Shown here: positions 26,600-34,918 of the stretch, piece by piece
Layout of the letters: each line of letters begins with the position of its first letter
How positions within the stretch are numbered: the first letter of the stretch is position 1
NCBI GenBank assembly: GCA_963819385.1
Contig: CAWFVV010000006.1
Coordinates: 2,232,001-2,296,000, forward strand
Length of the DNA stretch: 64,000 bases
DNA from: JAVDCA01 sp963819385
Lineage (GTDB): Bacteria; Pseudomonadota; Alphaproteobacteria; Rhizobiales; Xanthobacteraceae
Reading direction: 5' to 3'
Translations under genes and position numbers: made by a program
The notes under the pieces: model-generated
What the model was told of the DNA's origin: nothing
The model's input: only the letters and a program-made list of their open reading frames with translations
Databases searched by the model: none

Positions 26600-28129
26600 C
26601 GACGCCGCGCCCGATCGCCATGCTGATCGCCGCGCTCGGCGGCGAAGGCGGCGGCGTGCTCACCGACTGGATCGTCGCGGCCGCCGATGCCCAAGGCTTT
26701 CCGGTGCAGAGCACGTCGATCCCGGGCGTCGCGCAGCGCACGGGGGCGACCACCTACTACATCGAGATGATGCCGGTGACGCTTGCGGCACTCGGAGGGA
26801 AGCGCCCGATCCTGGCGCTGACGCCGTCGGCAGGCGATGTCGACGTCGTGCTCGCGAGCGAACTGATGGAGGGCGCGCGCGCGATCGGCAACGGGCACGT
26901 CACGCCCGACCGCACCGCGCTCGTGGCCTCGACCCACCGCTCCTACGCGATCGCCGAGCGCATGGCGATGGGCGACGGGCGCTACGATATCGGCCGGCTC
27001 ACCAAGGCGATCGAGACGCACGCCAAGCAGCACCTGCTGTTCGACATGGCGACCATCGCAAAAGACTCGGGCGCGATGATCAATGCCGTGATGCTCGGCG
27101 CGCTGGCGGCCGCAAATGTGCTGCCGATCCCGATCGAGGCGTTCGAGCAGGCCATCCGCCATGATGGCAAGGCCGTCGACGCCAACCTGCGCGGCTTCCG
27201 CGCCGGCCACGCGGCCGCGACGCGTGCCGCCGCGAGCCCGACCCGCGACGGCAAGCGGCGCAAGCCCGCGACGCCGACGGTCGCGGCGCTCGAAGCCGAG
27301 GCGAACGCCATCATCCCGGCCTCGGCGCGCGAGATCGCGATCGAGGGCCTGCGCCGCACCGCGGCCTATCAGGACACGACTTACGCCGCGCTCTATCTCG
27401 AGCGGCTCAAGCGCATCCTGGCGGCCGACGCGCGCGCCGACGCCGGCGGCCGGCTGGTCCGCGAGACCGCGCGCCAGCTCGCGGTGCGCATGACCTTCGA
27501 GGACGTGGTCCGTGTCGCCGAGGCGAAGATCGCGCCCGAGCGCTTCGTGCGCATCCGGCGGGAGCTGGGGCTGAAGGACGGCGAGCCGTACCGCATCGTC
27601 GAGTTCCTCAAGCCCGGCCTCGACGAGATGTGCCAGGTGCTCCCCACCCGCCTCGCCCAACGCATCCTCGCGCTGGGCCGAGCGCCGCGGCTGGCGCCCG
27701 CACTGGGGCATGGAGATCGAGACCACCTCGCTCACCGGCTATCTGCGCTTCTGGACGCTGGCGAAGCTGCGGCGCTTCCGCCCGCGCGGCCATCGCTACG
27801 CGCTGGAGCAGGCTGCGATCACGCAATGGCTCGACCTGATCGTCGAGGCCGCCCAGCTGTCCGCCGACGTCGCGGTCGAAATCGCCGAATGCGCGCGCCT
27901 GATCAAAGGCTACGGCGACACCTGGCAGCGCGGCACGACGAACTATGCGACGATCGAGACGCAGGTGATCCGCCCGCTGCTGGCCGGCGGCCTCCCGCTC
28001 AGCCGGGGCGCTGACGCGATCGCGAGCGCGCGCACCGCGGCGCTGGTCGATCCGGAAGGCGAAGGGCTGGCGAAGTGCCTCGCCGAGATCGCGAGCCGCA
28101 TCGCGGCGCCAAGGATGGCGGCGGAGTAG
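26596..28129 (+). pseudogene. iorB: Indolepyruvate oxidoreductase beta subunit, single-base frameshift
   Basis: Gamma-domain protein of the IorB family, about 510 residues if corrected. Frame one gives AALGGEGGGVLTDWIVAAAD (nucleotide-type N-terminal motif) to LPTRLAQRILAL; from there family-like sequence continues in the second frame as ERRGWRPHWGMEIETTS to the stop at 28129. One extra G in GGG at 27675-27677 explains it. Uncorrected, the first frame runs on to a non-homologous end at 28014. Coupled to iorA by ATGA. Sequencing error or a real lesion cannot be told apart here. Confidence 0.8.
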
Positions 28130-28137
28130 ACCATCCG

Positions 28138-28241
28138 GTCATTGCGAGGAGCCCGCAGGGCGACGAAGCAATCTCGCTCCGCGTACTCATGCGTATGCGG
28201 AGCGAGATTGCTTCGGCGTGCTTCGCACGCCTCGCAATGAC
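28138..28241. repeat. Inverted repeat (GTCATTGCGAGG...CTCGCAATGAC family)
   Basis: Begins GTCATTGCGAGGAGCCCGCA and ends CACGCCTCGCAATGAC, with ACGAAGCAATCTCG/CGAGATTGCTTC inside. Between iorB and the convergent PaiB-like gene. Confidence 0.78.
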
Positions 28242-28248
28242 GAAATCG

Positions 28249-28887
28249 TCACTTCGCCGGAATGTGCGTGCGGATCTCGGTCGCCACCTGCGCGTCTTCG
28301 TTCTGCCCGCGCTGCTCGAGGCCATCCGCGGTCGTGACGCGGTCGCGCATCTCGCGGTTCTGGCTCATCTTCCATTTGCCTTCGAGGCGCGCGATGTCGA
28401 AGCGGAAGCCGACGATGCCGCGCAGCATCACGTCGATGAAGCTTTCCGGCGCGTCGGTCACGGCCCACGGCTTCGGCTCGCCTGCCTCCTGCTGCGCGGT
28501 CAGCTCGCCGACGTGGCGGCGCAGCCAATCCTTGTCCTGCATGACCTGCGGCCGACCGTAGGCGTGCACGGCCGCGTAGTTCCAGGTGGGCACGACCTTG
28601 CCGGTCTCGGCCTTCGACGCGTACCAGTTCGGCGTGATGTAGGCCTCCGGGCCCCCGAAGATCATCAGCGCCTCGCCGCCTTCGGCGAGATCCTTCCAGT
28701 GCGGATTGGCGCGGGCGAGATGGCACTCGATGGTGCCGAACTCGCCCTCGCTCTTGAGCACGGTCGGCAGGTGCGTCGCGTAGAGGCCGGTGGCGCCGGC
28801 CGAGACGAGCGCGGCAAGCGGACGCGCGCGCATCAGCGCGTGCATCTGCGCGAGGTCGTCGACGCGGAAATGGTCGGGTCGGTACAT
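28249..28887 (-). CDS. PaiB-type FMN-binding negative transcriptional regulator
   Basis: 212-residue flavin-binding split-barrel protein. Seen: MYRPDHFRVDD at the start, HLPTVLKSEGEFGTIECHLAR and TPNWYASKAE...VPTWNYAAVH, all PaiB hallmarks. The start at 28887 is chosen because family proteins open with MYxPxxF; 12 more codons are open upstream. Despite the family name, direct DNA binding is not established; an enzymatic or flavin-linked role is possible. Confidence 0.87.
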   Translation of the reverse strand: MYRPDHFRVDDLAQMHALMRARPLAALVSAGATGLYATHLPTVLKSEGEFGTIECHLARANPHWKDLAEGGEALMIFGGPEAYITPNWYASKAETGKVVPTWNYAAVHAYGRPQVMQDKDWLRRHVGELTAQQEAGEPKPWAVTDAPESFIDVMLRGIVGFRFDIARLEGKWKMSQNREMRDRVTTADGLEQRGQNEDAQVATEIRTHIPAK

Positions 28888-29017
28888 GGTTTGGCCGTCG
28901 CGAAAGGTGGAACGCAGGTTCACCAGACCGCGTAGCGCGCCGCGATTCCAATTACAAATTCAAATGCGGCCCAATCGCATTACAAATGGATGGACCGCAT
29001 CAGCCCTCGCGCGCGAC

Positions 29018-29132
29018 GTCATTGCCCGCGAAAGCGGGCAATCCAGTAACCACGACCGGCCGAATGGAGCGCAGTCAGTGCCCACACCCCCCGCTGCGGA
29101 GTACTGGATCGCCCGCTTTCGCGGGCGATGAC
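29018..29132. repeat. Inverted repeat (GTCAT...ATCCAGTA family)
   Basis: Arms GTCATTGCCCGCGAAAGCGG with ATCCAGTA, and TACTGGATCGCCCGCTTTCG with ATGAC. Relative of 258-363. Confidence 0.75.
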
Positions 29133-29162
29133 GCAGTAGGGTTGACCACTGACTGTGTCAGA

Positions 29163-30818
29163 TCAGTCCAGCGGCTCGACCTTCACCAGCGCGTGGTCGT
29201 GGTTGCTGCCGGTCCAGAAAACCGGCCGAGCGCCCGAGTTGTCGACGTAGAGCGAGCGCATGTTGGTATCGCCCGGCATCAGGTACTCGACCGTCTTGCT
29301 GGTCTTCGGATCGATCCGGATGGCGCGGTCGGTCTGCATGCCGGCGACCCAGATGTCGCCGTTCTTGTCGCTCGCCGCCCGGTACGGACCGCTATAGGGC
29401 GTCGGCAGCTTGTACTCGGCGATGAACTTCTCGGCGCGCGTGTCGAACAGCGCGACGGCGTTGCCGCGGTATTCGGTGAGCAGGATGCGATCCTGGTCGT
29501 CGATCACCATGCGGCGGGCGCGACCGTGCGCGGTCGGCAGCGGGAACCAGGTGACGGCGCCGGTCTTGGCGTCGATCCTGCCGATGTGGCCGTCGACGAA
29601 CTCGGCCATCCACAGGTTGTTCTTGGAGTCGGAGATCACCTGATAGATCGAGTAGTGCCCGGCGGGCAGCGACGAGGTCGGATGGAATTTCTCCCAGTTG
29701 CCGCTCGCGATATCGAGCCGGAAGATGTCCTGGGTGCCGACGCTCTTCGTCCACACCTTGCCGTCGACGTCGTGGCGCAGCCCGACGAAGTTGAGCTGGA
29801 CGGTGTCGTCGTTCCATTTCGCCGGCAGCGGATAGAACTTGGTCTCGCCGTTCTTCGGATCGAGCGTGCCCAGCGCGCCCTGGTACATCGTGTCGAACCA
29901 GAACTTGCCGTCCTTGTCGTACTCGAGGCTGAGCTGGCCCTCCGGCGCGTTCGGCTTGAACTTCTGCACCGGATATTCGGTGACCTTGAGCGTCTTCGGA
30001 TCGAACTTCGAGATGAACATCTCGCCGAAGTCCGAGTACCAGACGCTGCCGTCCTTGGCGACGACCACGTCATGCGGCTCGGTGGTCGGGCGGCCGACGT
30101 TGTACTCGGTCACGATTGCGCGCGTCGCCTCGCCCTTCGGGCGCGGCAGCGTCTTGAGCGCATATTGCCACTTGTCGACCTTGCTCAGGTTGACGCTCGC
30201 GAGGTACTCGGCGAACTTGCGGTATTGCTCCGGCGAGCCCGCGCGCGAGGCGTCGAGCATGCGCTGCGGCTTCACCGGCTGGCTCACCGCGCCATAGCCC
30301 ATCATGCGGGTGACCACGTGCGTCCACTCGTCGGCGTCGTGGGTCGAGCGCGCGATGCGCTCGAGCGTGTGGCAGCTCGTGCAGTTGAGCAGCAGCGCCT
30401 TCTGGTCCTCGGGACCCGGCATGCTCATCATCCATTCGGCATTGGTGAGCTGGCTCGCGAGGTCATGCGCCGGGGCGAGCTTGATGTCGGCGGTCGCCGT
30501 CTTCTCGGCCGCGACCTGCGCGGAGGCCGGCGCCGCGATGTCGTAGCCGACGGCGCGGATCGTGATGGTGTATTCGCCGGGATCGAGCCGGTTCTCCGGG
30601 AAGGTGTAGCGACCCTGCGCGTCGGTCGTCACGCTGACCGTCACGATCGAGCCCTTCTTGTGGGCGCTGACGACCACGCCCTCCATGGCGCCTTCCTGCG
30701 CCGAGGAGACGACCCCGGTCAGCGCGGCGGCGCCCTGCGCGGTGGCGGAGTTGGGCAACGCTTGAAGCGCGATGACGGCCGTACCCGCCATCAGGCTCCA
30801 CATCAGGCTCTGTCGCAT
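29163..30818 (-). CDS. Exported Vgb/NHL beta-propeller protein with cytochrome c motif
   Basis: 551 residues in three parts. A signal peptide (SLMAGTAVIALQALP, cleavage near ATA-QG) is followed by a carboxypeptidase-regulatory-like beta domain (about 30-115: SSAQEGAMEGVVVSA, GRYTFPENRLDPGEYTI). Next comes a c-type heme motif CTSCH at 146-150, and then a virginiamycin-B-lyase-like beta-propeller (from about 230). The start at 30818 has AGGGAG 6 nt upstream. Periplasmic; it may act in electron transfer or lyase chemistry, but no substrate is known. A haem-bearing relative of Vgb is an unusual combination to a reader new to it, though similar proteins occur in rhizobia. Confidence 0.78.
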   Translation of the reverse strand: MRQSLMWSLMAGTAVIALQALPNSATAQGAAALTGVVSSAQEGAMEGVVVSAHKKGSIVTVSVTTDAQGRYTFPENRLDPGEYTITIRAVGYDIAAPASAQVAAEKTATADIKLAPAHDLASQLTNAEWMMSMPGPEDQKALLLNCTSCHTLERIARSTHDADEWTHVVTRMMGYGAVSQPVKPQRMLDASRAGSPEQYRKFAEYLASVNLSKVDKWQYALKTLPRPKGEATRAIVTEYNVGRPTTEPHDVVVAKDGSVWYSDFGEMFISKFDPKTLKVTEYPVQKFKPNAPEGQLSLEYDKDGKFWFDTMYQGALGTLDPKNGETKFYPLPAKWNDDTVQLNFVGLRHDVDGKVWTKSVGTQDIFRLDIASGNWEKFHPTSSLPAGHYSIYQVISDSKNNLWMAEFVDGHIGRIDAKTGAVTWFPLPTAHGRARRMVIDDQDRILLTEYRGNAVALFDTRAEKFIAEYKLPTPYSGPYRAASDKNGDIWVAGMQTDRAIRIDPKTSKTVEYLMPGDTNMRSLYVDNSGARPVFWTGSNHDHALVKVEPLD

Positions 30819-30907
30819 CGGTTTCTCCCTGGGCATGGCTTTAATTCTTGCTTGATTTCTTGCTTGGATCGTCCGCACGGCTCGCGCCGGCTCGCACGCA
30901 CAACGAT

Positions 30908-30942
30908 CAACGCCGCCGACGCAAGGCGCGTCGGCGGCGTTG
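30908..30942. terminator. Hairpin, possible terminator of the 84-residue gene
   Basis: Perfect 15-bp arms CAACGCCGCCGACGC and GCGTCGGCGGCGTTG with a 5-nt loop, located 105 bp downstream of the 31048-31302 stop and upstream of the Vgb-like gene. No strong T-run follows, so termination is unproven. Confidence 0.45.
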
Positions 30943-31047
30943 CAGTGTGCTCCTTGCCGTGGCGGCGGACAAGCCTCTACGGCCTATCGCGACGGCTCAG
31001 CCCGGCGCATGGGAGGGTCGCGGCCGGGGCGCCACAGCCGGATGCGT

Positions 31048-31302
31048 TCAGTACCGCCACTTGCCGGTGACGAGGCGGTCGGTGATCTCCCGCTCGATCT
31101 CGTCGGTGATGCGGCCGCCGGTGCGCGCGATATAGCGCTCGGCTTCGAGCTCCATCTGCCTTTCGCGCAACTCGAAGATCGCCTCCACCAGCCGCCGCCA
31201 CAGGCTCGGGCGGCTACCGGCGGCGCGGGCCGCGGGGACACCGTGGACGACCGGGACGTCGTAGTAGGGGACGAATTCGTTCGGACGGGGTGCGTAGGTC
31301 AT
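31048..31302 (-). CDS. Small protein of unknown function
   Basis: Not recognised. 84 residues with no signal peptide: an N-terminal proline-rich stretch (APRPNEFVPYYDVPVV) and a charged, helical C-terminal half (VEAIFELRERQMELEAER, then TDEIEREITDRLV). GGAGA lies 8 nt before the ATG. It diverges from a LysR gene at 31457, which may control it. Confidence 0.65.
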   Translation of the reverse strand: MTYAPRPNEFVPYYDVPVVHGVPAARAAGSRPSLWRRLVEAIFELRERQMELEAERYIARTGGRITDEIEREITDRLVTGKWRY

Positions 31303-31456
31303 GGTCTTGTCTCCGCGCCATTCGGGATCTGAATGGACTTCATTCGGGATGGGAATGATTGAGAGTTTCTCATCCTTCGGTGTTGCGGTATATGTATGGG
31401 CGCGATCTATCGCCCCGACAAAGGATCAGTTCTCAGCCGATAATTGAGCTTTCCTC

Positions 31457-32416
31457 ATGCCTCCGCCGATGCCCCCGCTCAATGCGCTGCGCGCCTTCGA
31501 GGCCGCGGCGCGCCACCTGAGCCTCACCCGCGCCGCCGAGGAGCTGCACGTGACGGCCGGCGCGCTCAGCCACCAGATCCGCGGCCTCGAGGACTTCCTC
31601 GGCGTCAAGCTGTTCGAGCGGCGCGTGCGCGCGATCGCGCTCACGCCGGCCGGCAAGCTGCTCTATCCGGGCCTGCAGACCGGCTTTGCCCGCATCCAGG
31701 AGGCGGTCGCGGGCCTTGGGCTGGCGGGCGATCACCGCGTGCTGGTGCTGAGCACGCCGCCGGGCTTCACGGCGAAGTGGCTCGCGCCACGGCTCTATCG
31801 TTTTACCGATGCCAATCCCGACATCGACATCCGCGTCTCCTCGTCGTTCGGCTTTGCCAATTTCGCCACCGATGGCGTCGACGTGGCGATCCGCAATCTG
31901 CCCTCCGACCGCGCCACCGACCCGGTGCTGGTGGTCGACAAGCTTGCCGACCTCACGTTCCTGCCGGTGTGCAGCCCGCGCTTCCTGGACAGACACGGCC
32001 CGGTAACGCGGGCCGAGGCGATCGCGCGCGTGCCGCTGATCCATGACGAGACGTTCGCGCGACGGCCCGAGGTGCCGAGCTGGGCCGACTGGTTCAAGCT
32101 GGCCGGGCTCGACGGCGTCGATGTGAGCCGCGGGCTGCGCTTCAACAGCACCGACCATGCGCTCGATGCCGCTGGCGAAGGCGCCGGCGTGCTGCTGGCG
32201 CACGACCTGCCGGCGTATGACGACCTGCGCACTGGCCGCCTCGTCATTCCGGTGCGGCTCGCGGTGCGCTCCGGCCGCGCCTACTGCTTCGTCTGTCCGA
32301 AGAACCGCGCCGAGCGTCCGCACGTGCAGGCCTTCCACGCCTGGCTCAAGCAGGAGCTGGCCGCAGTCGACTGGAAGCCCATGGGCGCGATCCGCACTTA
32401 CGATCCACCCGCATAA
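31457..32416 (+). CDS. LysR-family regulator, GcvA-like
   Basis: LTTR of 319 residues. Seen: PPMPPLNALRAFEAAARHLS with LTRAAEELHVTAGALSHQ (winged helix) and the GcvA-group FERRVRAIALTPAGKLLYP, followed by an effector domain that contains SSFGFANFATDGVDVAIR. An ATG four codons in (31469) is an alternative start. Transcribed away from the 84-residue gene, which is its likeliest target. Confidence 0.86.
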   Translation: MPPPMPPLNALRAFEAAARHLSLTRAAEELHVTAGALSHQIRGLEDFLGVKLFERRVRAIALTPAGKLLYPGLQTGFARIQEAVAGLGLAGDHRVLVLSTPPGFTAKWLAPRLYRFTDANPDIDIRVSSSFGFANFATDGVDVAIRNLPSDRATDPVLVVDKLADLTFLPVCSPRFLDRHGPVTRAEAIARVPLIHDETFARRPEVPSWADWFKLAGLDGVDVSRGLRFNSTDHALDAAGEGAGVLLAHDLPAYDDLRTGRLVIPVRLAVRSGRAYCFVCPKNRAERPHVQAFHAWLKQELAAVDWKPMGAIRTYDPPA

Positions 32417-32423
32417 ACGCGAA

Positions 32424-32448
32424 ATCGGCCGGCTGAGAGCCGGCCGAT
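32424..32448 (-). terminator. Hairpin after small exported-protein gene, copy 1
   Basis: ATCGGCCGGCT / AGCCGGCCGAT, perfect 11-bp arms and 3-nt loop; on the minus strand it is followed by TTTCGCGTTT. The module copy 2 has the same hairpin at 33686-33710. It may end transcription in both directions between the convergent genes. Confidence 0.6.
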
Positions 32449-32470
32449 CTCGGGTCGAAACCGCTTATTT

Positions 32471-32520
32471 GAGCATGACCTATTGCGAAAACCGGTATCC
32501 ACTTTTCGGGATCATGCTCT
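32471..32520. repeat. Rhizobial-type palindromic element (GAGCATGA...TCATGCTC)
   Basis: Ends GAGCATGACC and GATCATGCTC enclose AAAACCGGTATCCACTTTTCG, a layout typical of short palindromic repeats of alphaproteobacteria. Present only in the first of the two duplicated modules. Confidence 0.65.
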
Positions 32521-32537
32521 GACGTCGGAGGAAAACG

Positions 32538-32780
32538 TCAGCGGGTGCCGACCGCCTGGAAGTCCTCGGTCTGGGTCTGCGTCTGCACCGACGGCCGCAC
32601 GACGTGCGTGGCGCGCGGGGTCCTCTCGGCCGACGCATAGGCGCCGGACTGGATGCCCACCTGCGCGGGAGCGCGGTCGAGCGCGGCCTCCGTCGAAGCC
32701 TGTTGGTCGGCCGCGAAGGCCGGAGCCGCGATCAGGGTGGTGAGGGCCGCAACGAGGGCGAGTTTGCTCTTGATCGACAT
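32538..32780 (-). CDS. Small exported protein, copy 1 of duplicated module
   Basis: 80 residues: Sec signal SKLALVAALTTLIAAPAFA, cleavage near residue 23, then a 57-residue polar tail (DQQASTEAALDRAPAQ, GAYASAERTPR). Close paralogue of 33745-33975. GAAAGA-type ribosome site before the ATG. Divergent from the OhrR-like gene at 33003 with palindromic sites between them, so it is the probable target of that regulator. Function unknown. Confidence 0.75.
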   Translation of the reverse strand: MSIKSKLALVAALTTLIAAPAFAADQQASTEAALDRAPAQVGIQSGAYASAERTPRATHVVRPSVQTQTQTEDFQAVGTR

Positions 32781-32905
32781 GGTCTTTCTCCATTCTCAAA
32801 GCGACGAGACTTGAATGTCTCGGCTGAAGCACTTCGATCCGGGTGTGGAGGCTGATCGCTTCCGCCTCGATCGATGGCCGTAACCTAGTGTCAAATTATA
32901 TTGTT

Positions 32906-32963
32906 TACAATTGAATTTTGCATGCGGTATCGCTAATGCTGCTATGCACAATTAGATTGTGCA
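32906..32963. promoter_or_regulatory. Two CAATT/AATTG palindromes, OhrR-like operators, copy 1
   Basis: Sites: TACAATTGAATTTTG (32906-32920) and TGCACAATTAGATTGTGCA (32945-32963, perfect 8-bp arms). They resemble the TACAATT-AATTGTA operators described for OhrR proteins. TATAAT at 32994-32999 could be the marR -10 box. Confidence 0.6.
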
Positions 32964-33002
32964 CTATCTTCCTGTTCTCAATGCGCTTTCCCATATAATC
33001 GC

Positions 33003-33527
33003 GTGAACAACCGAAGATTCGCGGTGCGGCCGGAGGTACGGCGATGGGCAGGAATCGAGAAAGGGGCGAAGTCGCGGCTGGGCTCCATGCTCTGCTTCAC
33101 GGTCTATTCGACCGCGCATGCCTTCAACCGCGCCTACAAGCCGCTGCTCGATGCGCTCGGCCTCACCTACCCGCAATATCTCGCGATGTTCGCGCTGTGG
33201 GAGAACGACAACATCTCGGTCAAGGAGCTGGGCGAACTCTTGCACCTCGACTCCGGCACGCTGACGCCGCTGCTCAAGCGGCTCGAGGCGATGGGTCTCG
33301 TACGGCGGGCACGCGATCCGGCCGACGAACGCAGCGTACGGATCAGCCTCACGCCGGCCGGCGTAGAGATGCGGTCGAAGGAGCAGGCCGTGCATGAGGG
33401 GCTGATAGGCGCGTGCGGTCACACCGCCGAAGAGCTCAAGGCGCTCACCGCGCAGCTCATCCGCGTGCGCGACAGCCTCGACGCGGCCGCCGAGCGTCGG
33501 GCGGCGCCGGCCGAAGAGACCGTATAG
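33003..33527 (+). CDS. MarR/OhrR-like redox regulator, copy 1
   Basis: Winged-helix regulator with the OhrR hallmark LCFTVYSTAHAFNRAYKPLL, in which the Cys aligns with the peroxide-sensing cysteine of OhrR. LTYPQYLAMFALWENDN, LHLDSGTLTPLLKRLEAMGL and DPADERSVRISLTPAG follow. The start is uncertain: GTG at 33003 (174 residues) or ATG at 33087. TATAAT at 32994-32999 would place a transcript start after 33003, favouring a later codon. No ohr gene adjoins; the divergent exported protein is the likely target. A second copy is at 34273. Confidence 0.82.
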   Translation: MNNRRFAVRPEVRRWAGIEKGAKSRLGSMLCFTVYSTAHAFNRAYKPLLDALGLTYPQYLAMFALWENDNISVKELGELLHLDSGTLTPLLKRLEAMGLVRRARDPADERSVRISLTPAGVEMRSKEQAVHEGLIGACGHTAEELKALTAQLIRVRDSLDAAAERRAAPAEETV

Positions 33528-33541
33528 CGCCGTGCAGGCTT

Positions 33542-33640
33542 GAATTTGCCGACATCGGCAAGCGCCTACGCGAGATTTCCTGCATTCACGATCTCGACGC
33601 GCGCCGGCACATCATCGACATGGTCTCGCCAGGTCTCGCC
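33542..33640 (+). pseudogene. Fragment of amidohydrolase gene (relic of module copy 1)
   Basis: Translates as FADIGKRLREISCIHDLDAR then RHIIDM, against FADIGKRMREIPAIHDLDQR and RRIVDM at residues of about 25-50 in the intact amidohydrolase at 34919. The rest is missing, so the gene after this module copy was deleted. Confidence 0.75.
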
Positions 33641-33685
33641 CGTCGATTGGAAGCAGGCGATCGTGACCAGAGCCCATAAAAGGAA

Positions 33686-33710
33686 ATCGGCCGGCGAAGA
33701 GCCGGCCGAT
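33686..33710 (-). terminator. Hairpin after small exported-protein gene, copy 2
   Basis: ATCGGCCGGC and GCCGGCCGAT around a 5-nt loop, followed on the minus strand by TTTCCTTTT, so a likely rho-independent terminator for the 33745-33975 gene. Confidence 0.65.
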
Positions 33711-33744
33711 CTCGGGTCGAAACCGCTAACGTCGGAGGCAAGCG

Positions 33745-33975
33745 TTAATGGCTGCCGACCGACTGGAAGTCCTGCGTCTGCAGCGACGGCTGCGTCCAAT
33801 TCGCGGCGCGCGGCGCCTTCTCGGCCGACGCATACGCGCCGGACTGGATGGTCACCTGCGCGGGAGCGCGGTCAAGCGCGGCCTCGGTGGAAACCTGTTG
33901 GTCGGCCGCGAAGGCCGGAGCCGCGACGAGGGTGGTGAGAACCGCAACGAGTGCGAGCTTGCTCTTGGTCGACAT
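33745..33975 (-). CDS. Small exported protein, copy 2 of duplicated module
   Basis: 76 residues, near-identical in its first half to the copy at 32538 (signal SKLALVAVLTTLVAAPAFA, then DQQVSTEAALDRAPAQ and GAYASAEKAPR). The C-terminal 20 residues diverge more and keep the ending LQTQDFQSVGSH. Same divergent setting with an OhrR-like gene and operators. Function unknown. Confidence 0.75.
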   Translation of the reverse strand: MSTKSKLALVAVLTTLVAAPAFAADQQVSTEAALDRAPAQVTIQSGAYASAEKAPRAANWTQPSLQTQDFQSVGSH

Positions 33976-34102
33976 GATCTTTCTCCATTCCCAAAATTCG
34001 GCGAGACGGAATGTCTCGACTGAAGATCCTCGATCCGGGGGTCAGAGGCTGGTTGCTTCCGCCTCGATCGATGGACAGTACATAGACCGCAATTTGATTG
34101 TT

Positions 34103-34160
34103 TACAATTGAATTGTGCATGCATTACTGCATGGACTGATATGCGCAATTGAATTGCGTA
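34103..34160. promoter_or_regulatory. Two CAATT/AATTG palindromes, OhrR-like operators, copy 2
   Basis: ACAATTGAATTGT (34104-34116, perfect) and CGCAATTGAATTGCG (34144-34158, perfect), with TATAAT at 34191-34196. Position and form match copy 1. Confidence 0.62.
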
Positions 34161-34272
34161 CTATCTTCTTGTTTCCAACACGAATCCCGATATAATGGAT
34201 GTCAACTTCACCCCATTTGAAGGTGCGGCCATGGGTAGGAATTAGGACGGGACGAAGTCGCGGCTGGGCTCC

Positions 34273-34728
34273 ATGCTCTGCTTCACGGTCTATTCGACCG
34301 CGCACGCGTTCAACCGCGCCTACAAGCCGCTGCTCGACGCGCTCGGTCTCACCTATCCGCAGTACCTCACGATGTTCGCGCTGTGGGAGAATGACAACCT
34401 TTCGGTCAAGGAACTCGGCGAGCTGTTGCATCTCGACTCCGGCACGCTGACGCCGCTGCTCAAGCGTCTGGAGGCGATGGGCCTGGTGCAGCGGGCGCGC
34501 GATCCCGCCGACGAGCGCAGCGTGCGGATCAAGCTGACGTCGACCGGCTGCGACATGCGGCGCAGGGAGCAGACCGTGCACGAGGGCCTGATGAGCACGT
34601 GCGGTCACACCGCCGAAGAGCTCAAGGCAATCACCGCGCAGCTCATCCGCGTGCGCGACGTCCTCGACGCCGCGAGCGAGCGTCGGGCGGCGGCTCTGGC
34701 CGAAGAGAAAGTCGCGGAGAAAGTTTAA
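34273..34728 (+). CDS. MarR/OhrR-like regulator, copy 2, with frameshifted N terminus
   Basis: From ATG 34273 the protein (151 residues) keeps LCFTVYSTAHAFNRAYKPLL with the redox Cys, the winged helix and DPADERSVRIKLTS. The N-terminal part homologous to copy 1 lies in another frame from ATG 34199 (MSTSPHLKVRPWVGI); restoring one G after ATT at 34243 rejoins the frames as VGI-EDGTKSRLGSMLC. Either the true start is 34273 and the upstream is untranslated leader, or the copy is damaged. Confidence 0.75.
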   Translation: MLCFTVYSTAHAFNRAYKPLLDALGLTYPQYLTMFALWENDNLSVKELGELLHLDSGTLTPLLKRLEAMGLVQRARDPADERSVRIKLTSTGCDMRRREQTVHEGLMSTCGHTAEELKAITAQLIRVRDVLDAASERRAAALAEEKVAEKV

Positions 34729-34755
34729 GCACGCGCTTCTCGCAAAAACGCTACG

Positions 34756-34784
34756 CGCCCTGGACCTTGTCCGGGGCGTTTTTT
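34756..34784 (+). terminator. Rho-independent terminator of marR copy 2
   Basis: CGCCCTGGAC / GTCCGGGGCG stem (one mismatch), 3-nt loop, followed by TTTTTT, 28 bp after the stop codon. Confidence 0.8.
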
Positions 34785-34918
34785 CAGGACTGTGCTTCAG
34801 GCTTGACAATCGCAGGGCCGCCATGGCCCTTGCGCGGCGACGACCAAGCGACGCCCGCCTGACCTCGCAATCGCCCATCCGGCGCGGCTCCAGCACAACA
34901 CGTCGGAGGACTTGTCTC

